Assembly: GCA_012521935.1 (NCBI GenBank)
Contig: JAAYLJ010000033.1
Coordinates: forward strand, 1 to 30,314
DNA length: 30,314 nt
Direction: 5' to 3'
Origin: Campylobacteraceae bacterium
GTDB lineage: Bacteria > Campylobacterota > Campylobacteria > Campylobacterales > Campylobacteraceae
Shown: piece after piece, positions 1 through 8,022 of the stretch
Position numbering within the stretch: position 1 is the stretch's first letter
Layout: each line of letters opens with the position of its first letter
Program-made: the position numbers and the translations under genes
Notes under the pieces: generated by a model
What the model saw: only the letters and a program-made list of their open reading frames with translations
Told to the model about the DNA's origin: nothing
The model's database searches: none

Positions 1-724
1 CAGCTATTATAAGCACTGGTTTGCACTTTGTTTTAGCCTCTTTTAAAACAAAATCTATCTCATCAAAATCATGTCCATTAATCCTAGAAACTATCCAATT
101 TTGCGCTTCAAACCTAGCTTTAACATCCTCATTCCATGCTAAAGAAGTATCCCCTTCAATTGTTATATTGTTTGAATCATATATTAAAATTAAATTATCT
201 AAATTTAAGCTTCCAGCAAGTGAGCAAGCCTCGTAACTAATGCCCTCTTGCAAATCTCCATCACCGCAAAGACAATAGACTTTATGATCAATCACCTTTG
301 CCTCATCAGAGTTTAAAATATTGCTTGCATATTTTGCTGCCATTGCAAAACCAACAGCATTTGCAACCCCTTGCCCAAGCGGCCCAGTTGTCACTTCCAC
401 TCCTGGAACATCTCTATACTCAGGGTGTCCTGGAGTTTTACTTCCAAGTTGTCTAAACTCTTTTAAATCATTTAAACTTATGTCATATCCACATAGATGA
501 TAAAAACTATAAATTAAAGCTGAAGCATGTCCTCCACTAAATACAACTCTATCCCTATTTAACCAGCTTGGATCTTTTGGATTATGCACTAAATGTTCAG
601 CCAAAACAGTCACAATATCAGCTAAACCCATAGGAGCGCCAGGGTGTCCACTATTTGCTTTTTGTACCATATCCGCAGCTAAAAATCTTATCGTATCAGC
701 CTGTTTTTGACGCATACTGTTCAT
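1..724 (-). CDS. tkt: Transketolase, N-terminal part (3' end outside window)
   Basis: Transketolase moves two-carbon ketol units between sugar phosphates in the non-oxidative pentose phosphate pathway, using thiamine diphosphate. About 241 codons are visible and the rest lies left of the window. The translation begins MNSMRQKQADTIRFLAADMV, then has the SGHPGAPMG segment (about residues 25-33), His66 in FSGGHAS, and the diphosphate-binding GDG at 154-156 followed by an Asn-rich segment (DSNN). This is the standard PP domain order. The ATG at 724 has AAGGA six bases upstream; a second in-frame ATG at 715 is the alternative. It starts 3 bases after the ispA stop, so it is the last visible gene of the nifU-tkt operon. 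Confidence 0.95.
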   Translation of the reverse strand, partial: MNSMRQKQADTIRFLAADMVQKANSGHPGAPMGLADIVTVLAEHLVHNPKDPSWLNRDRVVFSGGHASALIYSFYHLCGYDISLNDLKEFRQLGSKTPGHPEYRDVPGVEVTTGPLGQGVANAVGFAMAAKYASNILNSDEAKVIDHKVYCLCGDGDLQEGISYEACSLAGSLNLDNLILIYDSNNITIEGDTSLAWNEDVKARFEAQNWIVSRINGHDFDEIDFVLKEAKTKCKPVLIIA

Positions 725-727
725 ATA

Positions 728-1594
728 CTATCCTTTTTTCAAATAACTTTTTGCACCCAAATAGAGCTCTTCTCCCAAAGATCCCCCAATTTTGTCACAA
801 AAAGTTTTTAATTCTATAATCATTTCATTTAAAATTTGAGTTGATTTCCAAACGCCTAAAAGATTGGTAAATGAGTTTTTAACTTCATCATTTCCAGTTG
901 GTTTTCCAGCCTCTTCTTCGCTTTTTGTAGCATCAATTAAATCATCTTTAATTTGAAAAGCAAGTCCAAGTTTTATTCCAAACTCTTCAACTATTTTGAT
1001 TCTATCTTCTTTACACCCTGCTATAATCATGCCCATTTTAAGTGCAGCCGCTATTAGTTTTGCAGTTTTATTTATGTGCAAAAACTCTAATGAGTTTAAA
1101 TCAAGCAAACTATTTTCAAAATGACAATCCAAAGCTTGTCCTAAAACCATCCCCTTTATCCCAGCTTTTAAAGCTAAAGTTTTAATGAGTTCACATTTTA
1201 TTTTTGGATCAAGTGGTGCATTTGCTATTAGATAAAAAGAGTGGGTATTTAAAGCATCTCCAATTAAAATTGCAGTAACTTCATCATACTTTAAGTGCAG
1301 GGTTTCTCTGCCTCTGCGAAGTGGAGAGTTGTCCATTGCGGGCAAATCATCATGAATTAGCGAATAAGTGTGGAGCATTTCTACTGCCAAAGCAACAGGT
1401 AGTGCATTTTCTAAAAGTAAAGGCGCTTCATGTTCAAGTACTTTTAAAAGTAGCATTGGCCTAAATCTTTTACCACCACAGAGCATCATATATCCAAGTG
1501 CTTCTTCATAATGAGGATGAAAACTTTTGACTTTTGGTAAGTTTTTTTCTAAATAGTTTTCAAAAAGTTGTAAATTTTTTTCAAGCAAATTCAC
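728..1594 (-). CDS. ispA: Farnesyl/geranyl diphosphate synthase (polyprenyl synthetase family)
   Basis: This 288-residue short-chain trans-prenyl transferase condenses IPP with DMAPP and GPP to give the precursor of quinones and undecaprenyl phosphate. The first Asp-rich motif is DDLPAMD (82-88), the six-residue-spaced form typical of bacterial FPP synthases, followed by LRRG. The second is DDLID (217-221). The IPP-binding GKRFRP is at 41-46. The small side chains and Tyr upstream of the first motif (HTYSLIHDD) fit a C15 product, but chain length is inferred. The start is GTG at 1594, with AGGAG five bases upstream, eight bases after the PDZ gene stop. tkt follows after 3 bases. Confidence 0.93.
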   Translation of the reverse strand: MNLLEKNLQLFENYLEKNLPKVKSFHPHYEEALGYMMLCGGKRFRPMLLLKVLEHEAPLLLENALPVALAVEMLHTYSLIHDDLPAMDNSPLRRGRETLHLKYDEVTAILIGDALNTHSFYLIANAPLDPKIKCELIKTLALKAGIKGMVLGQALDCHFENSLLDLNSLEFLHINKTAKLIAAALKMGMIIAGCKEDRIKIVEEFGIKLGLAFQIKDDLIDATKSEEEAGKPTGNDEVKNSFTNLLGVWKSTQILNEMIIELKTFCDKIGGSLGEELYLGAKSYLKKG

Positions 1595-1602
1595 ACTAAC
1601 TC

Positions 1603-2628
1603 CTATTTTGAAGGAATTTCAAAAGTTATAAAAAATTGAAATCCACTGCGCTCAAATAAAAGATGGTGTGTTGTATTTGGTTTTAAAGCTGAAACGATTT
1701 TGCGAACTTCATTTGGAGTCTTTACTTCAACTTTTCCAATTTGCATAAGTTTATCTCCATTTTTTAACCCTAAACTACTCACTTTTGAGTTTGGAGTAAC
1801 TCCTATAAGGTTTAATTTTTCATCAAATCTCATGCCAAGAGGCTCAAGATATGTTTTTCTATAATTTGGTATGGTTGGCCTATTTCTAGTCTTGAGAGTT
1901 AGATTTACTATTTTTTCACCTCTTTTAATTTGCAAATCCATACTCTTACCCTTTGGCCAAAACAAAATCTCTTCATTTAACTCTCTTAAGTTTTTAATCT
2001 CTTTTTTACCAACTTTTACTATCTCATCACCACTATATAGCCCAATTTTAAAAAATGGATCAACTTCCGTTACTATAAACCTTCCATCTTTTTCTATAAA
2101 ATTTATGCCAATATCCCCATAATAAAGCTCTTTATATGCTAAAAGGTGCTCTAAAAATCTATTTCCTATAAACTTATCTCCACCAACACCAACTCCGTAC
2201 ATATCGCAACACACACCTGTTATGATTGCTCCTTTAGACGCACTAAAAGTTAGCTTATCAAAATCTCCAAGCGCCTTTCCTAACTCTTTTAACTTGCCAA
2301 TTTTAGCAGTTCCATCTCTATTTACCCCAAATAAGTAGCTTCCTTGTTTTAAAACTCTCTCTTCATTTTGAGGTACAAAATAGAGCTCTTTAGTAGGTTT
2401 AACTAAATATAAATTTAAAAATGGATCATATTTTATGTAGTTTTTTGGAGCTTTTCCCCCACCAAGCACAATAGCAAACTCTTTTGAAATGGCAATTGCA
2501 GGAGTGCCCTCAAAGTCAATATACGCAGATCTATTTTTCTTAAAACAAGCAGTAACATCTTCATTGGTTGGACCATTTGCAAATAGTGCAAAATTAAAAA
2601 GGGACAAAAATACAATAAAAAGTTTAAT
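1603..2628 (-). CDS. Exported protein with two PDZ domains, probable ATT start
   Basis: This protein of about 341 residues is conserved in Campylobacterota but its function is not established. From the proposed start it opens with a typical signal peptide (MKLFIVFLSLFNFALFA), then an uncharacterised domain containing a vicinal Cys pair (GVCCDMYGVGVGG, Cys140-141) and GGG-rich loops. Two PDZ-like domains follow, about 170-247 and 258-340, the second marked by GVTPNS and LGLKNGDKL. No catalytic protease domain is visible. The longest open frame reaches back to a TTG at 2688, but that would overlap ybaB by 65 bases and bury the signal peptide. The ATT at 2628-2626 sits six bases behind AGGAG and shares a base with the ybaB TAA stop. 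A TTG at residue 8 would truncate the signal. Start confidence is moderate. Confidence 0.8.
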   Translation of the reverse strand: MKLFIVFLSLFNFALFANGPTNEDVTACFKKNRSAYIDFEGTPAIAISKEFAIVLGGGKAPKNYIKYDPFLNLYLVKPTKELYFVPQNEERVLKQGSYLFGVNRDGTAKIGKLKELGKALGDFDKLTFSASKGAIITGVCCDMYGVGVGGDKFIGNRFLEHLLAYKELYYGDIGINFIEKDGRFIVTEVDPFFKIGLYSGDEIVKVGKKEIKNLRELNEEILFWPKGKSMDLQIKRGEKIVNLTLKTRNRPTIPNYRKTYLEPLGMRFDEKLNLIGVTPNSKVSSLGLKNGDKLMQIGKVEVKTPNEVRKIVSALKPNTTHHLLFERSGFQFFITFEIPSK

Positions 2629-2935
2629 AGTTTGCTCCTGTAAAATTTGTAAACATTCTTGCAGCTGAACTTTTTTTATCATCCTCAACCATAGTTAAAA
2701 CATCATTTATTGCGCTAATTAAAAGAATTTGTAAAGACTCTTTATCTTCAAGCAAGCTATCATCAATATCCAAATCTACAACCTCGCCCTTTCCGCTCAT
2801 GCTAACTTTTACCATGCCGCCGCCACTTTTAGCCGTAAAAGTTTTTGACTCTGCCTCTTTTTGCATATCTTTTGCTTGTTGTTGCACTTTTTCTAGCATT
2901 TCACCCATTTTAGAAAAATCAAAATTATCAAACAT
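2624..2935 (-). CDS. ybaB: YbaB/EbfC family nucleoid-associated protein
   Basis: This small DNA-binding nucleoid protein has 103 residues, close to the family norm of about 100-110. The N-terminal helix (MGEMLEKVQQQAKDMQKEAE) leads into the conserved sheet with SGGGMVKVSMSGKGEVVDLDID, the central signature of the family, and then a C-terminal helix with AINDVL. The ATG follows the panD stop with no gap. It usually sits next to recR or dnaX in other phyla; here it lies inside the nifU-tkt operon, as in other Campylobacterota. DNA binding is inferred from the family. Confidence 0.93.
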   Translation of the reverse strand: MFDNFDFSKMGEMLEKVQQQAKDMQKEAESKTFTAKSGGGMVKVSMSGKGEVVDLDIDDSLLEDKESLQILLISAINDVLTMVEDDKKSSAARMFTNFTGANY

Positions 2936-3301
2936 TTAAATGGTATCCCTTATCTTTTGAATATTGTTTTTCTCATCTACTAAAACTGCAATTGGTTTAT
3001 ACCCCTCAAGCTCACTCTCATCAAAAAGTGCATAAGCTATTATGATAATCTTATCTCCTACATGAACCTTTCTTGCAGCTGCCCCATTTAGGCAAACTTC
3101 CCTCTTGCCAAACTCACCCTTAATCACATAAGTAGAAAATCTTTCACCATTATTAATATTAACAATATCCACCTTTTGGCCTACTCTTAGCTTTGCTGCC
3201 TTCATTAACTCTTCATCAATTGTAATTGAACCTACATAGTTTAAATTAGCATCTGTTACTGTGGCGCGGTGAATCTTGCTATAAAGCATTTCAAATCTCA
3301 C
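2936..3301 (-). CDS. panD: Aspartate 1-decarboxylase precursor
   Basis: This pyruvoyl enzyme makes beta-alanine from aspartate for pantothenate and CoA. The 121-residue proenzyme carries the self-cleavage site Gly24-Ser25 (YVGSITID); Ser25 becomes the pyruvoyl group. Other family hallmarks are KIHRATVT (9-16), the GERFSTYVI strand and NGAAARKVHVGD. The start is GTG at 3301 with AAGGA six bases upstream. The resulting MRFEMLYSKIHRA matches the Helicobacter form from memory, so the internal ATG (Met5) is unlikely. The ybaB ATG follows directly. There is no panB or panC nearby. Confidence 0.96.
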   Translation of the reverse strand: MRFEMLYSKIHRATVTDANLNYVGSITIDEELMKAAKLRVGQKVDIVNINNGERFSTYVIKGEFGKREVCLNGAAARKVHVGDKIIIIAYALFDESELEGYKPIAVLVDEKNNIQKIRDTI

Positions 3302-3321
3302 GCAAAATCCTTAAAATTTGA

Positions 3322-4650
3322 TTATTTAGTATCTATTTTACCATATTTTTTATCTTTGATTTCTTTTAACCACTCTTTTACTATCTTCCTATCGCTAAAG
3401 GGATATTTCTCTCCTTTTATCTCTTGATACTCTTCATCGCCTTTGCCTAAAATGAGTAAAACTTCCCCCTCTTGCAAGCTGTTTAATGCATAAATTATCG
3501 CTTCTTTTCGATCTTTTATAACCTTATCTAGCGACTTAGTTACTCCTTGCAATATATCTTCTATTATCTTTTCTGGATCTTCACTGCGTGGGTTATCGCT
3601 AGTTAATATAACTCTTTTAGCATATCTTGAAGCCACGCTTCCCATTAGTGGTCTTTTAGTTTTATCCCTATCTCCACCAGCTCCAAAAAGTACGATAAGC
3701 TCACTATGTTTTAATGAATTTAAAACTTTTTTCATTCCATCAGGCGTATGAGCAAAATCAACTATGACTAAAGGATTTTTAGATACAACCTCAACTCTCC
3801 CACTAACTCCTCCAAAGTTTGAGATTGTTTTTTCTAACTTACTAACTGAAGGGTTAGCTAAAAGTTTTACAGCTGAAGCAGCAGCTAAAAGATTGTAAAG
3901 ATTAAAATCTCCATGAAGTGCAGAACTTATCAAATATTCACTATCTAAAAGAGAAAAAACTGCGCTAATTCCATCTTTTAAACTATATGCTTTAACTAAA
4001 AATTCCCCTTTGTTTTCTACCCCATATCTATAACTATTTTTTGTATTGTAATTAATCTTCTCTTCATCACTATTTATTAGTTTTAAACTCTCATCGCTAA
4101 AAAATCGACTCTTTACATTTTTATACTCTTCCATACTTTTGTGAAAATCTAAATGATCTTGCGATAAATTTGTAAATATTTTAAGAGCAAAATCTAAAGA
4201 TTCAATTCTATCTTGAGCAATGGCATGAGAGCTTACCTCCATGATAAAATAGTTACATTTTTCTTTAGAAGCTAAAGCTAAATTTGATAATGTTTCTAAA
4301 ATTGAAGGGGTGGTAAGAGAGTGAGGTTTTATCTGTTTTTCATTTACAAAAAATCCTCTTGTGCCTTGTAATGCGCACTTTTGACCTAAGTCTAAAAGCA
4401 TTGAATATATTGCTGCTGCGGTTGTTGTTTTTCCATTAGTTCCAGTTATGCCAACTATTTTGATATTTTTATCAATTCCTAAAATAGAAAAACACTCATA
4501 TGGCGTTAAAATTTTAACTGAGTTTTTTGCCTTAACATCATTTAAATAACTTTTATTTTGGGAGGTTAAAACAAAGGCTGTCTTTTGATCGCACTCTAAA
4601 GATGAGTCAGTTAAAGACTCTATATTTTCATGTTTTACTGCTACTTTCAA
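3322..4650 (-). CDS. murE: UDP-MurNAc-tripeptide synthetase (meso-DAP adding)
   Basis: This ATP-dependent Mur ligase adds the third amino acid to UDP-MurNAc-L-Ala-D-Glu in the cytoplasm. The P-loop GTNGKTT is at 70-76, the likely carbamylated Lys is near 180 (YKNVKSRFF), and the DNPRSEDP motif at 352-359 is the meso-diaminopimelate recognition signature, so DAP rather than lysine is predicted. At 442 residues it is shorter than the E. coli enzyme because the N-terminal domain is reduced, as in Helicobacter. The start is TTG at 4650 within a TTGA overlap with the preceding gene's stop. No good Shine-Dalgarno precedes it, so translational coupling is likely. Confidence 0.96.
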   Translation of the reverse strand: MKVAVKHENIESLTDSSLECDQKTAFVLTSQNKSYLNDVKAKNSVKILTPYECFSILGIDKNIKIVGITGTNGKTTTAAAIYSMLLDLGQKCALQGTRGFFVNEKQIKPHSLTTPSILETLSNLALASKEKCNYFIMEVSSHAIAQDRIESLDFALKIFTNLSQDHLDFHKSMEEYKNVKSRFFSDESLKLINSDEEKINYNTKNSYRYGVENKGEFLVKAYSLKDGISAVFSLLDSEYLISSALHGDFNLYNLLAAASAVKLLANPSVSKLEKTISNFGGVSGRVEVVSKNPLVIVDFAHTPDGMKKVLNSLKHSELIVLFGAGGDRDKTKRPLMGSVASRYAKRVILTSDNPRSEDPEKIIEDILQGVTKSLDKVIKDRKEAIIYALNSLQEGEVLLILGKGDEEYQEIKGEKYPFSDRKIVKEWLKEIKDKKYGKIDTK

Positions 4651-5222
4651 GAGTGTTTACTACCATGAGCTTTTTTTAAAAGATTGTGAAATTTTATCTC
4701 ATTTGGAAATATAGAGACTGCATTTTCAAGATACTTAAATGAAATATCAATAAATCCATGTTCAATTAATTTATCTAAAAAATCTATGAAGTCCACTTTT
4801 TTAGAAATTATGACTTTGGTTGAAAACATTATATTCTCAAACGCCTCTTTAAAGCTTCTTGTCTTTACAAGTTCCATAAAATCATCATAACTTATCCCAT
4901 CTTCTTCATCAATATGAGCTTGCAATACTTGGTTTTCAAAAATAGATAGAAGTTTATCAGGCCCAATTTCAAGCGAATCAATAATCTCTTCAAGCAAAGC
5001 ATCATTTTCTGTAGAATTTTCTTCATTTAAAGTGTAATATTCAAATAAAGAGTAAGCCTCTTCCTCTTTTTGAGCTGCTAAATCAGTCAAAATGATAAAC
5101 ATCCTAAGCTCTTTATCATTAGGATCTTCTTTAAAGGCTAAAGAGAAGTAAAATAGCGCTCTATTAAATTCTCTTGCTAAAAAACACTCTATTCCTAAAG
5201 ATTTAAATTTACTCAAACTCAT
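4647..5222 (-). CDS. Conserved protein of unknown function (TPR-like N-terminus)
   Basis: This is a 191-residue acidic, largely helical cytoplasmic protein with no signal peptide or membrane segment. Residues about 1-45 look like one to two TPR-type helix pairs (CFLAREFNRALFYFSLAFKE, then DPNDKELR), and the C-terminus has another such pair (DISFKYLENAVSIFPNEIKF). I do not recognise a catalytic motif. It overlaps the end of nifU by 14 bases and the start of murE by 4, so it is co-translated with both. A gene of similar size sits between nifU and murE in C. jejuni as I recall, so it is probably a lineage-conserved protein. Function unknown. Confidence 0.8.
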   Translation of the reverse strand: MSLSKFKSLGIECFLAREFNRALFYFSLAFKEDPNDKELRMFIILTDLAAQKEEEAYSLFEYYTLNEENSTENDALLEEIIDSLEIGPDKLLSIFENQVLQAHIDEEDGISYDDFMELVKTRSFKEAFENIMFSTKVIISKKVDFIDFLDKLIEHGFIDISFKYLENAVSIFPNEIKFHNLLKKAHGSKHS

Positions 5223-5487
5223 CTATCATATGCTCCATTCCAGGTGCAATATTTATAACTTCAATCTCTGGATGAATATCGATTCTAAGTTGTCTTTCAA
5301 TGCCATATTTAAGTGTTTGTCCACTAGCAGCACACCCAACACAAGCACCTTGAAGTTGAACAAAAACTTTTCCATTTTTAATAGCAAGCAACTCCATCCC
5401 ACCGCCATCTAATGCTAACATTGGTTTAACTTTTTCAAGTGATTTTTCTACAGCTGGAAACAACTCTTCATCGCTAAAAGGTAACAT
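5209..5487 (-). CDS. nifU: NifU-like Fe-S cluster scaffold (Nfu domain)
   Basis: This 92-residue stand-alone Nfu/NifU C-terminal domain assembles or carries a [4Fe-4S] cluster between two subunits. The cluster ligands are Cys49 and Cys52 in GACVGCAAS, preceded by the family LDGGGMELL segment. The N-terminal scaffold and ferredoxin domains of full-length NifU are absent. The longest frame starts at GTG 5493, but ATG 5487 has AGGAG five bases upstream and is preferred. It is the first gene of the operon running to tkt and lies just downstream of the ribosomal terminator. Confidence 0.93.
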   Translation of the reverse strand: MLPFSDEELFPAVEKSLEKVKPMLALDGGGMELLAIKNGKVFVQLQGACVGCAASGQTLKYGIERQLRIDIHPEIEVINIAPGMEHMIDEFE

Positions 5488-5515
5488 ATGCACTCCTAAA
5501 TAGTTAAGTTAGAGC

Positions 5516-5521
5516 ATTGTA
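5516..5521 (-). promoter_or_regulatory. Extended -10 promoter for the nifU-tkt operon
   Basis: On the minus strand TGCTACAAT gives a -10 of TACAAT with an extended TGn element. No convincing -35 is visible, which is usual in Campylobacterota. It lies about 29 bases upstream of the nifU ATG and after the rplQ terminator, so the downstream operon is likely initiated here. Inferred from sequence only. Confidence 0.5.
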
Positions 5522-5550
5522 GCAAGAAAAGTTTAGAGTTTGATTTAATT

Positions 5551-5576
5551 GAAGAAAAAGGGGCCCAAGGCCCCAA
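5551..5576 (-). terminator. Rho-independent terminator of the ribosomal superoperon
   Basis: A perfect six-base GC stem (GGGGCC, three-base loop, GGCCCC; 5560-5574) is followed on the minus strand by TTTTTCTTC. It begins 5 bases after the rplQ stop and is the most stable hairpin I noticed in the window. It closes the S10-spc-alpha transcript. Confidence 0.9.
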
Positions 5577-5579
5577 AAA

Positions 5580-5930
5580 TTATACTAAAGATATAAAAGC
5601 CATCAAGGCAGCATCACCTTGTCTGGTTCTAGTTTTAACTATTCTTGTATATCCACCATCTCTTTGCTCATATCTTGGAGCAATCTCTTCAACTAATTTT
5701 TTAGTTGTCTCTTTGTCTTGAAGTGCAGCAAAAACAGCTCTATGTGAATTAAAATCACCTTTTTTTGCTTTTGTGATTAGTTTTTCAATATAAGATCTTA
5801 ACTCTTTTGCTTTAGCTAAGGTAGTCTCAATCTTTTCTGCTTTGATTAAAGCAATTGACATATTTTTTAAAAGAGCACTTCGATGCGATGAAGTGCGTCC
5901 TAGTTTTCTATATCCATGTTTGTGTCTCAT
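5580..5930 (-). CDS. rplQ: 50S ribosomal protein L17
   Basis: L17 lines the polypeptide exit region of the 50S subunit. The 116-residue protein starts MRHKHGYRKLGRTSSHRSAL, the family signature, and ends in the conserved GDAALMAFISLV strand (YTRIVKTRTRQGD before it). It lacks the C-terminal extensions seen in some phyla. It is the last gene of the alpha operon, 13 bases after rpoA and directly before the terminator. Confidence 0.98.
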   Translation of the reverse strand: MRHKHGYRKLGRTSSHRSALLKNMSIALIKAEKIETTLAKAKELRSYIEKLITKAKKGDFNSHRAVFAALQDKETTKKLVEEIAPRYEQRDGGYTRIVKTRTRQGDAALMAFISLV

Positions 5931-5943
5931 AGATTTATCCTCA

Positions 5944-6945
5944 TTAGTTTGAATTCATCTCTTCGATGCGTTTTTTAACGCTATCTATAAGTTGCGCGGA
6001 TCTCTCCTCGCCTAAAGGAAATCCTATCTCTTCCATTACGTTTTTTATCTCTTCAAGAGATTTTTTTCCTAAATTTTTAATCTCTTTAATTTCAGCTTCA
6101 CTCATAAGTACAAGCTCGCCCACTATCTTAATATCTGCTCTATCAAGACAGTTAAAGCTTCTAGCACTTAATCCTAACTCTTCAATTCCTTGGAAAAGTT
6201 TTGAAGCCTCTTCGCTAAAAGTAGAATCTTCTTCTTTAATATCAACATTAATGTCTAATACTTTATTAAATACCGACATTTGTTCATACATTGCCTCTAG
6301 AGAGTTTTTAAATGCTTCTACTGGACTTATTTGACCATCTGTTTCAACTGTAAAGATAACTTTTTCAAAATTTGGATTATCTTCAACTAAAACATTTTCA
6401 ATGTCATATATGGCTTTTTTAACTGGTGTAAAAAATGCGTCAAGAGCTATATATCCCTCTTCAATACCATTTCTTAAAGTTTCACTAGGAACATATCCAA
6501 TGCCTCTTTCTACAATAACTGAAAATGTAAGTTCTGCATCTTCATTTATGGTTGCTAAGTAAGCATCTGGGTTAACAATTTCAACCTCATCACTAGCTAA
6601 ATCTCTTCCATAAATCTCTTTTGGCCCATTAAAAGTGTAGCTAGCCTCTACTCTTTTAGCTTCATTGCTTATCTTAAAGCGGATATTTTTTAAGTTGATT
6701 ATAAATAGAGCAACATCTTCTAGCATTCCTCTAATGCTATCAAACTCATGAGAAACTCCCTCAATTTTTATTGCAATTGGAGCATACCCAACAGTTGCGC
6801 TATATAGCAATCTTCTTAATGGATGAGCTAAAGTTATAGCAAAACCAGCTTCAAATGGATAAGCTGTAATCTTAACACTATTTTTAGCAATATTTTCCAC
6901 TTCAATTTCAGTGGGCATGTACGCAGATGTTTTAATTTTTTTCAT
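5944..6945 (-). CDS. rpoA: RNA polymerase alpha subunit
   Basis: The alpha subunit dimerises to nucleate RNA polymerase assembly and contacts UP elements and activators. The N-terminal domain (about 1-230) contains AHPLRRLLYSATVGYAP in the dimer and beta-contacting region. An acidic linker (DIKEEDSTFSEE) leads to the C-terminal helix-hairpin-helix domain (about 260-333), with LDRADIKIVGELV and IKNLGKKSLEEIKNVM. The length of 333 is standard. It sits between rpsD and rplQ as in most bacteria. Confidence 0.98.
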   Translation of the reverse strand: MKKIKTSAYMPTEIEVENIAKNSVKITAYPFEAGFAITLAHPLRRLLYSATVGYAPIAIKIEGVSHEFDSIRGMLEDVALFIINLKNIRFKISNEAKRVEASYTFNGPKEIYGRDLASDEVEIVNPDAYLATINEDAELTFSVIVERGIGYVPSETLRNGIEEGYIALDAFFTPVKKAIYDIENVLVEDNPNFEKVIFTVETDGQISPVEAFKNSLEAMYEQMSVFNKVLDINVDIKEEDSTFSEEASKLFQGIEELGLSARSFNCLDRADIKIVGELVLMSEAEIKEIKNLGKKSLEEIKNVMEEIGFPLGEERSAQLIDSVKKRIEEMNSN

Positions 6946-6956
6946 CGTACCGCCTT

Positions 6957-7583
6957 TTACTTAGAATACAATTCAACAATGAGTCGTTCCTCTACAGGGA
7001 TAACCACCTCTTCTCTTTCTGGAATGCGTGTAAAAATACCAAATAATTTATCTTTTTCCACATCTACCCATGGAACAATGCCAGTTTGGCTTGTTAACTC
7101 CATAGCTCTTAAGATTTGTGGATTTTGTTTTGATCTCTCTCTTACTTCAACTTTTTGTCCAGGCCTTACTCTGTAAGATGGAATGTTGATCTTTTTACCA
7201 TCTACTAAAAGGTGTCCATGAGTTACAAGCTGTCTTGCAAATCTTCTAGTAGTTGCAAGTCCCATTCTATAAACAACATTATCAAGCCTTTGCTCAATTA
7301 GTTGAACTAAAATAGTTCCAGTATTTCCATCTCTTCTTGAAGCATCTTTAAATAGTCCTAAAAATTGCTTTTCAGAGAGCCCATACATAAATTTTGCTTT
7401 TTGCTTCTCTTTTAGTTGCAATCCATATTCGCTAATCTTAGCTCTTCTTTGCCCATGTTGTCCTGGAGCATAAGGTCTTTTATCTAAAGCGCTCTTTCCT
7501 GCAAGACGGCGCTCTCCTTTTAATGCTAGGCTAACCCCTAGTCGTCTTTCTAATTTTTCAACTGGTCCTCTATATCGTGCCAT
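6957..7583 (-). CDS. rpsD: 30S ribosomal protein S4
   Basis: This primary 16S rRNA binder also represses the alpha operon in E. coli. The 208-residue protein starts MARYRGPVEKLERRLGVSL and carries an S4 RNA-binding domain (about 95-160, LATTRRFARQLVTHGHLLVDG). The N-terminus has no Cys ligands, so it is the zinc-free (C-) form. The E. coli precedent makes the leader upstream of rpmJ a place to look for S4 control, though that is inference. Confidence 0.98.
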   Translation of the reverse strand: MARYRGPVEKLERRLGVSLALKGERRLAGKSALDKRPYAPGQHGQRRAKISEYGLQLKEKQKAKFMYGLSEKQFLGLFKDASRRDGNTGTILVQLIEQRLDNVVYRMGLATTRRFARQLVTHGHLLVDGKKINIPSYRVRPGQKVEVRERSKQNPQILRAMELTSQTGIVPWVDVEKDKLFGIFTRIPEREEVVIPVEERLIVELYSK

Positions 7584-7614
7584 AGTTATTCTCCTATTCT
7601 CTTATACATTTCGC

Positions 7615-8007
7615 TTATACTCGGCGACGCTTCGGTGGCCTGCAACCGTTATGAGGAAGGGGTGTAACATCTTTAAAGAAAATAACTTTTATCCCTTCAA
7701 CTGAACCAATGCTTTTAACAGCGGTTTCCCTGCCGCTTCCTGGGCCTTGTACTTTAATTCCCACCTCTTTAATTCCATGTTCTTTTGCTTTATTTAAGGC
7801 ATCTTCTACTGCTTGTTGGGCAGCATAAGGAGTTGATTTTTTACTTCCTTTAAAGCCTAAACTTCCAGCACTACTCCATGAGATAACATTACCCATCTCA
7901 TCAGTTATTGTTACAGTTGTATTATTAAATGTAGCGGAGATATGGATAATTCCTCTTGCTATATTTTTCTTAACTACTTTTTTTCTAGCTACTTTTCGTT
8001 TTGCCAT
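7615..8007 (-). CDS. rpsK: 30S ribosomal protein S11
   Basis: This 130-residue protein of the 30S platform binds near the mRNA exit. Signature stretches are IHISATFNNTTVTITDEMGN, SSAGSLGFKGSKKSTPYAAQ and the C-terminal DVTPLPHNGCRPPKRRRV. The basic N-terminus (MAKRKVARKKVVKK) is the usual extension. It lies 15 bases after rpsM and 31 before rpsD; nothing notable is seen in either gap. Confidence 0.98.
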   Translation of the reverse strand: MAKRKVARKKVVKKNIARGIIHISATFNNTTVTITDEMGNVISWSSAGSLGFKGSKKSTPYAAQQAVEDALNKAKEHGIKEVGIKVQGPGSGRETAVKSIGSVEGIKVIFFKDVTPLPHNGCRPPKRRRV

Positions 8008-8022
8008 TGTTCACTCCTTGCC

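Noticed and set aside
21..236. Plus-strand open frame at the left edge
   Set aside because: It lies antisense to the transketolase coding sequence, whose motifs are unmistakable; the translated frame has no family features.
2628..2688. Long N-terminal extension of the PDZ protein from TTG 2688
   Set aside because: It would overlap ybaB by 65 bases, lacks a spaced Shine-Dalgarno and hides the signal peptide.
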